In this document: in pieces, positions 16,064 to 25,549 of the stretch
Layout of the letters: every line of letters starts with the position of its first letter
Position numbering within the stretch: position 1 is the stretch's first letter
NCBI GenBank assembly: GCA_023091735.1
Contig: JALKBU010000744.1
Location: forward strand, 1-26,174
DNA length: 26,174 bases
Reading direction: 5' to 3'
DNA from: Trichomonas tenax
Taxonomy: Eukaryota; Parabasalia; Trichomonadida; Trichomonadidae
Position numbers and translations under genes: made by a program
Notes under the pieces: generated by a model
Databases searched by the model: none
Told to the model about the DNA's origin: nothing
What the model saw: the letters and a program-made list of their open reading frames with translations, nothing else

Positions 16064-16755
16064 TCGAATAAGATTTTGCAACTTTCGGAAATAATGAATT
16101 TAAACTTAATAAATCACTCCACATCAATGTACTCCTCCTATAAATTATATATCCATTGATTCATAACTTGTAATCGATTTTCAATCGATTGATGAAAAAT
16201 TATCGAATATAGTTAACAATCTGACTGAAATTTCATATGCTTATATCAGTTGTAGATCCATCATCATGGACAATTTGAAATATTTCAGCTTTCATTATCT
16301 CCAAGATTTGAACTTTTGTAAATTGATTTAAAGAACAATAATACATATATATTGGCTTAAATCATAAAATTATATCATACGACAAACAATCAGCTCAATA
16401 TTATTCGGAAATTAATTCTGAATTAATATTGAAACATGAAATATCTTGAATGGATGGAAATTAACTTTAACTAAAGTATTATAGTAAATATACATTGTTA
16501 AAATAACTTTAATTTGTTATTTTAAAAAAATATAAAATATTCAAAATCAAAAATTGGGTGTGTATAGATTGGCTATGAATTATATTGATTGGTGTATGAA
16601 TCTCAAAAGAAATCAATAAAATCATATTTCAATATTGCAGTTTTTTGGACAAAACTAATGTGAATTAACGTGGCATACATATGGTGTTCTGTTTATGAAG
16701 CCAAAGACCAAAAATATAACAGTTTCGAGGAGCTTATAAATGTAAAAATTGACAG
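16064..16755. promoter_or_regulatory. Divergent intergenic region between WD40-like and LRR genes
   Basis: This 692-bp AT-rich spacer must hold the promoters of both flanking genes. On the minus strand, TCATTATT (16090-16097) matches the first eight positions of the trichomonad Inr and would give a leader of about 32 nt. A 10-bp-arm hairpin lies at 16498-16507/16516-16525. An ATGTAA start-stop minimal uORF lies at 16740-16745, ahead of the LRR start. No gene or RNA is recognised. Confidence 0.4.
16090..16097 (-). promoter_or_regulatory. Initiator-like element of the WD40-like gene
   Basis: The minus strand reads TCATTATTTCC. The first eight bases fit TCAYTWYT of the Trichomonas Inr, and the 3' half of the consensus does not. 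Distance to ATG 16063 (TSS at about 16095) is normal for a trichomonad leader. Confidence 0.4.
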
Positions 16756-19700
16756 ATGGAAGCGGAGAAAGAAATAGCATCAGTTGATGCTAAATCGAAT
16801 GGAAGAAATCCAGTTTACTCCGCCATTGTCAAGGAAAATGTGAGCTCTGTGTTTATGTCGAGCAGTATCGCAGTTATTACTGATCGATCAATAGATATTT
16901 ACAATAAAAAGAATGCAACACTGAAAGAATCGATTTCTCTCATCCAAATTCAGTCGTTTAACTTCACTGAGCCAGCTCTCAATCTCAAAATAGGAAAAAA
17001 TAAAATCAAAATTGAGACTAAAAATGATTCAAATGAATTCTTTTCATCATTTCTTCACGTTTTGCAGAAACTTTTCAACGAAAATGAACTGAAGTCACTT
17101 AATTTCGATATTTATCAATATCCAATGACAAATAACTACAGAAATGCGGCATTAATTTCATTCAAAGAGAGATTACGAGTGAATAATATCGAATTTCCGA
17201 ATCAATTTGAACAGCATTTCATCAAGGCACTCGAAAGACATGAAGATACAATCACAATAACTGCATTTCCAGAAAACGTTTTATTACATTTTCTTCATAT
17301 TTTACCACTATGTCCAGATATTAAGACAGTTATCTTTCAAGACTTCAAATACGATATTTACAAGATGCTTCTCGAAAATAAAAATTGTTTAACGAAATTA
17401 AAATGCATAAAAATAGATTGCCCGACAACTTCAAGCGTTACACCTTTACTCAATGATCTTTGTGATACAAATACTTATAGATTTAATGGTTTTGGCTTTA
17501 TAAATGCAAATTTATCAAGCGATAATTTGGCAGCTTTGTGTAATTTTGCTGAAACGCATAAATTGACGTCTCTGTTACTCAGCAATTCATTCAGTGAAGG
17601 ATCTTTACCATATCTTTATTCAGGATTTTTCACACCAATAATCAAAACGAATTTGATTTCTCTCGATCTTTCAGGCACAACAAATATCGATTTAGATAAG
17701 CTTCTTCCTACAATTAGATTCTTAACACATCTTTCACTTGCTAAAACAAATCTTTTGGTTAACGTTTTACTCTCCAAAATCTCTTATTACTCGTTATATT
17801 TACTTCGCACATTGGACATATCAGGAAATGACTGTGAAGATTGCAATTTTTCAACAATTCAGTTTATGAAGCCACTCACAAGGATTATAGCAAATGGCGT
17901 CAAATGGCCACACAAATCCTTGTTAAGTATATTCACAATGGTGAGCAATAGAGGCCCCGTCTATCCAATATATATTCATGCAAGTGACGCGAGACTTTCA
18001 CCCCCGGATTGGGATATTTTCTTCGACAACATCGAAAGAGTTGAAAATATGCATTTAACAGGTCTCGAGTGGAATGGAAATCCAATGCGCGTGGAATTAA
18101 TCGATTTCTTGCAAAGAATGAAGGTATTTCACTCACTTTCTGTTAATGGTGTCTTTGATGACGAACCGGATACATATTTCTTGCAATTCATTCAACAATC
18201 TAGCATCAAAAGATTATCGATAAGTGGCCAAGAAGGAAAAAAGATCGGACGCGGTGTTGCTGGATTAATCAGGTCTTTGGTTGTTTCAAACATCAAAGAA
18301 CTCGATATCAGCAATAACTCTATTGGAGATATCGGAATTTCATATCTTCGTCAGCTCCAAAAGTCTAAAATTGAAAGAATATACTTCGATAATAACGGTG
18401 AAACAAGTGATGAAACACTCATAGAAACAATGAGTACATGCAGCAGTCTTATTCCGCCTGTTGACGATCTTGAAAGACTCCTTGTTGCAAAGACATTCGT
18501 TGTGAGAAGAATGAATGTAAGAGTTCCCGAGAAAAAGCCTGCAAACTTCACTCTTCCTCTCGATTCACCATATTACGATGCATTCGGATATATTCTTCCT
18601 GCAAAGGAGCATATTTTCCCATCATTCTTCACTGTCGAAGAAGCAGATGAAATCAGAAGAAGTGCAACTGAGCCTCTGCAAAAGATTGAGATCCAAGAGA
18701 AGGCCGAAATCGAACAGAGACAACGCTTTATCAATGTTAATGTTTCTAATCTCAACAAAGCAGAGCCAGTCAATCCTCCTTCTCCAACATCATCTCCTCC
18801 AAAGCGTCGCACTTTGATGAAGAGCCGCCAAGTTATGCCTCCACCGCAACAATCGCAACCCTTGCAAAAACAATCTTCACAGAAAGCCCTTCCTAAGAAG
18901 GAGTTCAATGAATCATCAAGTGATAATGACTATAACACTATGTCTCTCGATCTCAATACGATGGATGTTGTTGGTGCTGAAATCAACACTATGGACCTGA
19001 TGGATGAATCTGCTTCCATTGGCGGACTTGCAGAGCCAGTTAAAATAGTTGATAACCAGGCTGAATCTGTCAGTGTTTCGGAACAAGAAAGCGTCTCCGA
19101 GAAGAAGGAATGCAGCGCAAAACTCAGAATGCAGAAATCCAATGAACCAGCACAATTCATCAAGATCCATCACAGAAAGAGAAAGACAATACTAAACTCA
19201 AGCCAAACAAATCAGTCAGAAAACTCAGTAAAGGGAACAGGTAGGCGCATCAAAGTTCGTGAAGGGGATGAAATGATTATAAATAATCCTGCTTTACAGC
19301 CGACGCAACCTTTATCGCCGAATCGTAAACATCAGCCACCAACAATCAATTCACAAATCTCTCACAGAACGAAGAGGAGAAAAGCTACAGAAGCACAAGT
19401 CATTATTCCTGTCGAAGAGAAGCAGCCTGTTAAGAAACACCACACAAAGAATTCTGAAAGCCACAGACATCAAAATCAAACACCTGAAATTGTAGAGGAA
19501 AGGCATTCAAGGAGTGAAAGACATAAAAACTCACAGCCAAATCCTGATTTCCTTCAAGAAAGAGGCTCTGTTATGTCCAAAAATGACAGACAAATCGAAA
19601 TCGAGGCGGTTGTATCACCAGGAGAAACGCAACCACTTCGTAGGAAGTATCGCAAGCACGGCTCTCCACGCAAGAATTCTGCAGCTCCGAGCGTCATAAA

Positions 19701-19974
19701 GAGTATTGATATTGAAGAAATCTCAATATCAAAGAGGATTGTAGAAGATGTCAGCGGTATCAGACAGAGCGAGTTTGTTAACAGAGAGAAGCCAAGACAT
19801 AACTATGATGAACTTGATTCGCAAGGATTTTCAGGCAAAAAACATAAAAAGAAAAATCAAAATGAATCTTCCTCTGAAGATGAATATGCAAAGGAGCGCA
19901 AGAAGAGATTCGCTATTCCTATAATGCCTGATGAACTTACTGATTCAGATGTGAGAATGCCATACAGACCATAA
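16756..19974 (+). CDS. Leucine-rich-repeat protein, CARMIL-like, with long disordered tail
   Basis: The protein has 1072 residues, starting at ATG 16756. Residues about 25-115 have the strand-strand-helix pattern of a PH-like domain (VSSVFMSSSIAVITDRSI, ending with FFSSFLHVLQKLF). Residues about 170-575 are an irregular LRR solenoid with elements such as LISLDLSGT, LRTLDISGND and IKELDISNNSIGD. The order PH-like, LRR, Pro-rich/basic disordered tail (about 640-1072) matches CARMIL/LRRC16 proteins, which regulate actin capping protein at the membrane. I see no clear capping-protein-interaction (CPI) motif, so actin function is only inferred. The tail has PPSPTSSPPKRR and PPPQQSQP (possible SH3 ligands) and many Arg/Lys-Ser clusters. 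It is unlike surface BspA-type trichomonad LRR proteins because it has no signal peptide or transmembrane helix. Confidence 0.7.
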   Translation: MEAEKEIASVDAKSNGRNPVYSAIVKENVSSVFMSSSIAVITDRSIDIYNKKNATLKESISLIQIQSFNFTEPALNLKIGKNKIKIETKNDSNEFFSSFLHVLQKLFNENELKSLNFDIYQYPMTNNYRNAALISFKERLRVNNIEFPNQFEQHFIKALERHEDTITITAFPENVLLHFLHILPLCPDIKTVIFQDFKYDIYKMLLENKNCLTKLKCIKIDCPTTSSVTPLLNDLCDTNTYRFNGFGFINANLSSDNLAALCNFAETHKLTSLLLSNSFSEGSLPYLYSGFFTPIIKTNLISLDLSGTTNIDLDKLLPTIRFLTHLSLAKTNLLVNVLLSKISYYSLYLLRTLDISGNDCEDCNFSTIQFMKPLTRIIANGVKWPHKSLLSIFTMVSNRGPVYPIYIHASDARLSPPDWDIFFDNIERVENMHLTGLEWNGNPMRVELIDFLQRMKVFHSLSVNGVFDDEPDTYFLQFIQQSSIKRLSISGQEGKKIGRGVAGLIRSLVVSNIKELDISNNSIGDIGISYLRQLQKSKIERIYFDNNGETSDETLIETMSTCSSLIPPVDDLERLLVAKTFVVRRMNVRVPEKKPANFTLPLDSPYYDAFGYILPAKEHIFPSFFTVEEADEIRRSATEPLQKIEIQEKAEIEQRQRFINVNVSNLNKAEPVNPPSPTSSPPKRRTLMKSRQVMPPPQQSQPLQKQSSQKALPKKEFNESSSDNDYNTMSLDLNTMDVVGAEINTMDLMDESASIGGLAEPVKIVDNQAESVSVSEQESVSEKKECSAKLRMQKSNEPAQFIKIHHRKRKTILNSSQTNQSENSVKGTGRRIKVREGDEMIINNPALQPTQPLSPNRKHQPPTINSQISHRTKRRKATEAQVIIPVEEKQPVKKHHTKNSESHRHQNQTPEIVEERHSRSERHKNSQPNPDFLQERGSVMSKNDRQIEIEAVVSPGETQPLRRKYRKHGSPRKNSAAPSVIKSIDIEEISISKRIVEDVSGIRQSEFVNREKPRHNYDELDSQGFSGKKHKKKNQNESSSEDEYAKERKKRFAIPIMPDELTDSDVRMPYRP

Positions 19975-20336
19975 TTTTATATTTTATATTATTTTTATTT
20001 TTTTGTTCTTGTTCTATAAATATTTTTGTTGTTTTTTTGTACATCAGATTACTGAATATACAAGCAAGATGATAGATTGATAAAATTAAAATAAAAAAAG
20101 CATTTGAAAAGGATAAATTAACAGTAAATTCGTTCTTTTAGGGCCTACAAAATGCTTTTGTCGATAATTTGGGAGGCTTTTGAAGATATTAATTTGAATT
20201 TTGCATCCTTTATTTTTATTCTATGGATATATTTTCTGCCGCTTTGTATATCAGATTGTGAATATAAATACAAGTTTAAGAATTATTACTATTTTGCTTC
20301 ATTGAAAATTATTAACATCAAATTATACTATTCTAC
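19975..20336. other. Convergent intergenic spacer with a degenerate ~55-bp duplication
   Basis: The LRR gene and the minus-strand Cys-rich gene both end here. Segments 20012-20064 and 20219-20274 are imperfect direct copies sharing TTCTAT, a T-rich core, GTAYATCAGATT, GAATATA and ACAAG. The 67-codon ORF at 20152-20355 has a hydrophobic, low-complexity translation, overlaps the next gene's 3' end and is not called. Confidence 0.45.
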
Positions 20337-20969
20337 TCAGAAGTGTGGAGGATAACCCCATGGTGGCATCATTCCTGGTGGAGGAGGCATCCCGTAGTAA
20401 TAAGGTGAGTAATTCATCGGTGGATAAGGATAATACTGAGGATACTGAGGATAGCTCATTGGAGGATATGGATACATATATGGAGGAGGCGGTGGTGGAT
20501 ATTGGTAATTATTCTGTTCTTTTGGTTGTGGCTTTTCAGTTGGTGGACTTATCATGCTGCAGGGACAGAAAGTTGACGATGGAGGCGGAGGAATCAAACC
20601 TGATTTATCGCCTTTTTCATTTTGTTGGGCTTCTGCTGATTCTTTTCCACCGCAACAACCGGAATTATTGCTAGAGCAGCATCCACTGCAGCAACATCCG
20701 GGTTGGGAATAAGTTGGTTGTTCATTTTGTTTTAATAATTTCTCCATTCTTTGCGTTAATCGGCTCTTCCAGACCAGGAACATTTGGTACTCCCTGGCGT
20801 TGATCTCGTACATCCCTTCCGTTTTTTCTTGGTCATTTTTATTCGAATTTACGCAATAAGCTTTATGGTCAACCATCCATTTGAGGTGCTGGCACTGCCC
20901 TCTTGGGCATTTGCCGCAGCACTTTGGAGGCCGAAGTTCTTGTTCTGTTGAAGTTTTTCCTTCAGACAT
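20337..20969 (-). CDS. Cys-rich protein with Pro/Tyr-rich C-terminal tail
   Basis: The protein has 210 residues. The frame extends to a TTG, but the first ATG is at 20969. The N-terminus carries a Cys/His array (C17, C18, C21, C26, H28, H35, C39; CC..C....C.H......H...C), a possible small zinc-binding knuckle. A charged helix (about 52-83) follows, then a Cys-cluster PGCCCSGCCSSNNSGCCGG (about 90-108), a short CPC, and a tail of about 55 residues rich in Pro, Tyr and Met (PPPPPPYMYPYPP and similar). The tail resembles low-complexity aggregation-prone or WW/SH3-ligand segments. There is no signal peptide or transmembrane helix. Cys clusters could be palmitoylation or metal-binding sites. No family is recognised. 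The stop is TGA. Confidence 0.6.
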   Translation of the reverse strand: MSEGKTSTEQELRPPKCCGKCPRGQCQHLKWMVDHKAYCVNSNKNDQEKTEGMYEINAREYQMFLVWKSRLTQRMEKLLKQNEQPTYSQPGCCCSGCCSSNNSGCCGGKESAEAQQNEKGDKSGLIPPPPSSTFCPCSMISPPTEKPQPKEQNNYQYPPPPPPYMYPYPPMSYPQYPQYYPYPPMNYSPYYYGMPPPPGMMPPWGYPPHF

Positions 20970-21386
20970 CAAAAAATTATAAAAAAAAGTTGTAAAACAA
21001 TGAAAAAAGTTTTTCGTTTTAAAAACATCATATCTAGCTTATAGCTATCATATTTCTCGCTAAATTTGCGATAAAATTCCAAAACAACATTTTTTCTAAA
21101 TGAAAAAATCACATATTGTTTCTCTAAATTCATTTTCCACATCACATGATCATTTTAAAACATTTCAGAATTTACCATTTCATTTATAAATTTAGCATCT
21201 CTTCATATGTCTCATAATAATTCTTATTCTTAAAAATGTAATCAATTATAATTTTCTATAAAATTAATCGAAAATATTAAAAATTCCATGTAAATACATA
21301 TACTTGTGGTTGCATTAAATGAGTTTAAAGACTTTATTCAATATAATAAAAGTTAATGCGGAAATTCCGAACTTAGAATATATATT
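20970..21386. other. Intergenic spacer upstream of Cys-rich gene
   Basis: This 417-bp AT-rich spacer lies between two minus-strand genes. A TCATT string on the minus strand (20999-21003) lies about 30 bp before the ATG and could serve as an Inr core, but it fits poorly beyond five bases. Nothing else is seen. Confidence 0.4.
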
Positions 21387-23204
21387 TTACTTAAAGCATT
21401 GTGAGAGGATGATTGCAAGCATGAAAGAAACAGATGTCTTCTCATCTTCTGTTTCACGGAACTCTTTAACCCTCTTGATGAACTCCTTTCTTGAGTTTTG
21501 TGAGTTTGCAATACTCTGGAGAAGCCAAAGTGCTGCATCGTCAGCCTCTTTATCACTGCACTGTTCGTATTCAGCTGGCTTATCATATTCAGCAACTTCC
21601 ATAGCGAAGTTGTAGATTTCGGCATATCTGTTCATGATTTCTTCGTTGAGCTGCTTGAGGTGATCGTATTTAGGTGTTGAGAACTGCTGGAAGTTGAATG
21701 GCTGCTGGATAAGCTGTGAGAATGGAATTGTTGTCTTCTTAGCGTTTGGATCTGGCTTAGCATCCTTAATAATATTTCCTGGTGTAACTAACGCTGGTGT
21801 AAAGAATCTCAAGAACATGAATGATGAAAGAGCATTGTAAACAGCGTGCTTCGAGCGAAGAACTATCGCAGTGATGTTCTTAAGGAGGCTTGCGACGTGG
21901 TGGAACTGCGCTGGAATGAATGGTCCAGATGCAAGCAATCTATTGAGAACGGAGTTAAGTAATACTCTAACTCTGTTCTGGGCAGCGTCCCACTCCTTCT
22001 CGTCCTCTGGCTTGATGATACCGATATCACCCTGAGAGACGATCTCCTCTGTAACTGGTCTGATAACGTTGTCGTAGTAATCTTTTGCGAATTTCATTGC
22101 GAAGAACTTGAAGAGGCAAGTCAAGTGTGAGTTACCTCTGAGAACCATTGTTTCTGTGAGGTCTCCTGGGTGTGAGAACTCAGAGCTAATGATTGTGGAG
22201 ATCAATCTATGGACTAAGCCCTTAGATGAGAAAATTTTGTAGAGTGACTCGATCATCTGAATACCGAGTGTATCGACAGAGAAAACTTCGTGGTGGAGCA
22301 TAGCGCGAACTACGATTGTATCTTCTGCAAGAATGAGATGCTTGAAGGCATCTCTAACGACCGCTGGTGGCGGCGCTCCTGTTGTGTATGGCAATAAGAC
22401 ACCAAGTGGTGCGTCATCCATCGTCCAGTGTGTAATGAGCTCCTCGTGAACCTTAACGAGACGAATACCAATGTTTTGTGTGTCTCTCCAAACACGAAGT
22501 GAGTTTCCTGAGTGGGATTTATCAACAGACGAAGCTCTGAATGTCATTTCGACGTTTCCGTCAGCGTTAATGAGCTGGAATTCCTTCAAAGGAGAGAGAA
22601 TTGCCCAATAAAGAGCATCTGATTGAAAACCTGTAGAATATTTCTTGAAAACGCCGCATTTAGAGATTTCCTTATCATCGTTGCCTGTGCAGTTGTGCCA
22701 ATCCGAGCGGAAAAGGTTGTGTGCGAGCCACAACAAGAAGCTTCCGTTTCTGTTGTTCGAGCGAATGAGCGTTGCGATAGCGGCGAAGGCCGCTCTCACG
22801 TCGTCATCGAGACTTGCGAGTAATGTCTGCGGTTGAAGTGGATATTGATCTTGGACCCTCTTTAAAAGAGAATAAACCTTGTCCTGCGGGATAATGTCTG
22901 GCAGCGCGTTGAGCAATTCCTGTAATTCGAGAGTTGGATGCTCAAACAAAGTATCGAGATTATTATTTGCAATGTCATCGCAAACAGCAATATCAAAGTC
23001 CTCGAAATCGAAATACTGGTCACTCAGCAATTTCTTGAAAGTCGAGTTTGGTATTTTTGGAACTAATTCTTGAATAAACGTTATGAAATCTTCAAGGCGG
23101 CAGAAAGGAACTGAAAGAGTCTTATTAACGACCTCCACTTTGTCTTCAACAGTGATGCACTTCGAAAAATCGAATTTCTGGTACCAACGGCCTCCTTTCT
23201 TCAT
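21387..23204 (-). CDS. RasGAP-domain protein 1
   Basis: The protein has 605 residues, starting at ATG 23204. The N-terminal 280 residues are helical with no recognised domain. The C-terminal half is a RasGAP fold. MVLRGNSHLTCLFKFFAMKFAKDYYDNVIRPVTEEI (about 353-388) corresponds to the arginine-finger region LFR.NSL..k....y....G..YL...L.P.i, with R356 as the finger. FMFLRFFTPALVTP (462-475) is the diagnostic FLR....PA...P motif. Such proteins stimulate GTP hydrolysis by Ras-like GTPases, although IQGAP-type members lost activity. It is followed by helices to the C-terminus, with no C2, PH or IQ motif seen. GC is distinctly higher than in neighbouring genes, suggesting high expression or codon bias. 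The stop is TAA in TAAA context. The paralogue lies just upstream. Confidence 0.82.
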   Translation of the reverse strand: MKKGGRWYQKFDFSKCITVEDKVEVVNKTLSVPFCRLEDFITFIQELVPKIPNSTFKKLLSDQYFDFEDFDIAVCDDIANNNLDTLFEHPTLELQELLNALPDIIPQDKVYSLLKRVQDQYPLQPQTLLASLDDDVRAAFAAIATLIRSNNRNGSFLLWLAHNLFRSDWHNCTGNDDKEISKCGVFKKYSTGFQSDALYWAILSPLKEFQLINADGNVEMTFRASSVDKSHSGNSLRVWRDTQNIGIRLVKVHEELITHWTMDDAPLGVLLPYTTGAPPPAVVRDAFKHLILAEDTIVVRAMLHHEVFSVDTLGIQMIESLYKIFSSKGLVHRLISTIISSEFSHPGDLTETMVLRGNSHLTCLFKFFAMKFAKDYYDNVIRPVTEEIVSQGDIGIIKPEDEKEWDAAQNRVRVLLNSVLNRLLASGPFIPAQFHHVASLLKNITAIVLRSKHAVYNALSSFMFLRFFTPALVTPGNIIKDAKPDPNAKKTTIPFSQLIQQPFNFQQFSTPKYDHLKQLNEEIMNRYAEIYNFAMEVAEYDKPAEYEQCSDKEADDAALWLLQSIANSQNSRKEFIKRVKEFRETEDEKTSVSFMLAIILSQCFK

Positions 23205-23737
23205 CTATGATTTTTTATTTACTTTTTGAATTTGTATTTTCGTTTCTTCTATATTTGTATCCTACACACTCAGAAAAGCCTATTTTTCTAATTAAATTGT
23301 TATCTTATTGGGGCAGATGTTGAGATATTTTCTCATATTGTATTATCATGAATCCTTTTAAATGCAGCTTTTCCTTATGTTATGCATTATAAATTAATCA
23401 ATGATTATCGATTACGACACGTTTCTGTTCTATTTATATTTTCAATAATTAACATATACCAATCTAAACATCATCAACATATATGAATATTAAAGGATAA
23501 TATAAATTTTCAATGCCAGGCTATTATAATAAATTAAAAATTTTTCCTGAATATATAAAATCGAATCATCTGTTTAGTCAGTGATACCATTGCATATAGG
23601 CTTTGCTGGTGTTGTGGGAACAGCAATATTTGTTGGTTAAAAATTATAAAATATATTTTCATTTAAGTTTGTGAGAATAGGGCAAATAGGAAAGGTAAGT
23701 ATTTTATAACAAATAACAAAAATATAAACTAATAATA
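23205..23737. other. Spacer between the two RasGAP genes, with possible transporter-like relic
   Basis: This is 533 bp of AT-rich sequence. Within it, 23581-23640 is GC-richer and reads VIPLHIGFAGVVGTAIFVG then stop on the plus strand, recalling the first Gly-rich membrane helix of an APC-type amino-acid permease. It has no start and an in-frame TAG just upstream, so at most it is a fragment. No other feature is seen. Confidence 0.35.
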
Positions 23738-25549
23738 TTATAATTCTGTATGAACCAAACAAGAATAAAGCATATGGAGGATTCTGTATGAGAATGGATG
23801 ATACCTTGTATCAGATTTAGCGTAATTTCTATATTTCTGTAAGAATTGCTTTCTATTATCGATAATTGCATCTAAAATCAATTTTGTTGAGTTGCTTATC
23901 TCCTCCTTGCTTGGGATTGTATATTTACCTGGTTCATTCCTTCTCAGCGGTAAATTAGAGAAGAAATCTAATAATTTTGGCTTGAGCTGGAGAATATCGC
24001 GCTCTAATGGCTTGAGATATTCATACTTAGATGATAATCCCAATCCAGATAGAATGTTAAGCATAATAGAGCTGAATGGCAAAATTACTTTCTTATATTT
24101 CTCCTGCTTAACAATGCTTATTGGCATATCAACTGGTGAGCTAAATGCAGCCATTATATACCTCAGGATCATGAGATTCGTGATTGAATTGAATGTAGCT
24201 TCCCATGTTCCTTGTGTGCACTGTGTTGCGTAAAAAAGGTGCGTGGCAAGGTGCCTTATTGCGCGGGGAATTTTATCCAATGAGTTAAGGATTCTATCGC
24301 AAAACTCATTGATATACTTTCTTATGATTTCAATTTCGTTTCCTTCGAATGTGAGATCATCAATTGGAATTTCAGATATATCTTTGAATAGAGGAATGAT
24401 TACATCGTTGATATACTCTTTGCCAAATCGTTTATAGTAAACTTTCAAGAAATGAGTGCAAATAGAATTCGAGCGTAAGATAAGGTTTGGATCGGATGTC
24501 TGAGAGATTTCGTCGAATGATATGAACGATATGAGGACATCAAGTCTATCATAAGCAATGCCCACTGTCAACAAAGCATCAATTACCGAATCCCAATTGT
24601 CTAAAGATGGGAGTTGGCACGAAAATAGAGACTGTATAACTAGCATATCATCAGCAAATAGTGATTTGTTGAAAGCATCTAAAAAATTTGGTGGATAACT
24701 TTTCGGAAGATTACACGCAAGACTATCGAGCCACGTATGATCAAGAGTGAGAGAATTGAGCCACATGTTCTGTATTTCTTCATCATCAACCTTCATATTT
24801 ATCTCCGATTTCGATTTCGTAACAATTCTTAGTTTCCCGAAGCACTGTCCAATGCTTGTCACATCATCATCGTAAAGGGCGTTAAAATTCTTGTTTTCAA
24901 GAACAGTTAAGTGCTGACGCTTTGTAATCATTGCCCAAGCATCCTCTGGCTTGGAAAAAAGAAGGTTTCTATATATCTTAACGGGTGTGATGAGTGAAAT
25001 GAACTCTTTTCGTGCTGATAATGGAACATAAAAATATTTTGGGAGTAAATGGTTTGAAATATACTTCAGGAGTCTCGGAGGAACATCAGATATACGGCAG
25101 AGCTCAATTAAGATTTCTAGAATGACAGTAAATGCTTGTAATTCGTTTTTTTGTAGATTTGTTAGATCTTGAGGTAGCTGCACAAACTGCTTCGTCAATA
25201 TTGGTGCTATTTCCTCGTGATCAAGAATTGATGGCAAACCTTTGCAGAATATCTGCCATTCTTCAGGTGTCTGTAAAAAAGGCATTTTTATCCACGAATC
25301 GTCATAGTTCTCGATGATGTAGGTCTTTATCTCACCAAAATTCTTGCTTGTTTGGAATTTTTCGGCCCAATATTCTGGATTGATGTCTGTGTAATGATAA
25401 AGCTCGATCTGGGGGAGTACTTGCTGGTAATCGAAGATGCGATGCTCAGCTGTGCTATCAGTTCCGGATAAAACAGAGAAGACACTGCCTCGCGCACCGT
25501 ACAACATTATGTATGACTTTTTTGCGAAAATAACTTCGCTACAACACAT
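23738..25549 (-). CDS. RasGAP-domain protein 2 (divergent paralogue)
   Basis: The protein has 603 residues. The first ATG is 25549; a second in-frame ATG lies at codon 15. Length and layout match the downstream gene: helical N-terminal half, then a RasGAP-like domain. LILRSNSICTHFLKVYYKRFGKEYINDVIIP (about 356-386) aligns with the arginine-finger segment, keeping R359 and the NS. LMILRYIMAAFSSP (459-472) is a weakened version of the FLR...PA..P motif, with ILR and AAFSSP replacing PA. A KIPRAIRHLATHLFYA helix (427-441) precedes it, as in canonical RasGAPs. It is probably a tandem duplicate that diverged strongly. GAP activity is plausible given the retained Arg but uncertain. Its DNA is more AT-rich than that of its sister gene. 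Confidence 0.72.
   Translation of the reverse strand: MCCSEVIFAKKSYIMLYGARGSVFSVLSGTDSTAEHRIFDYQQVLPQIELYHYTDINPEYWAEKFQTSKNFGEIKTYIIENYDDSWIKMPFLQTPEEWQIFCKGLPSILDHEEIAPILTKQFVQLPQDLTNLQKNELQAFTVILEILIELCRISDVPPRLLKYISNHLLPKYFYVPLSARKEFISLITPVKIYRNLLFSKPEDAWAMITKRQHLTVLENKNFNALYDDDVTSIGQCFGKLRIVTKSKSEINMKVDDEEIQNMWLNSLTLDHTWLDSLACNLPKSYPPNFLDAFNKSLFADDMLVIQSLFSCQLPSLDNWDSVIDALLTVGIAYDRLDVLISFISFDEISQTSDPNLILRSNSICTHFLKVYYKRFGKEYINDVIIPLFKDISEIPIDDLTFEGNEIEIIRKYINEFCDRILNSLDKIPRAIRHLATHLFYATQCTQGTWEATFNSITNLMILRYIMAAFSSPVDMPISIVKQEKYKKVILPFSSIMLNILSGLGLSSKYEYLKPLERDILQLKPKLLDFFSNLPLRRNEPGKYTIPSKEEISNSTKLILDAIIDNRKQFLQKYRNYAKSDTRYHPFSYRILHMLYSCLVHTEL

Noticed and set aside
20152..20355. 67-codon plus-strand ORF with hydrophobic translation
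   Set aside because: AT-rich low-complexity composition; it overlaps the 3' end of the Cys-rich gene; no promoter or homology is seen.
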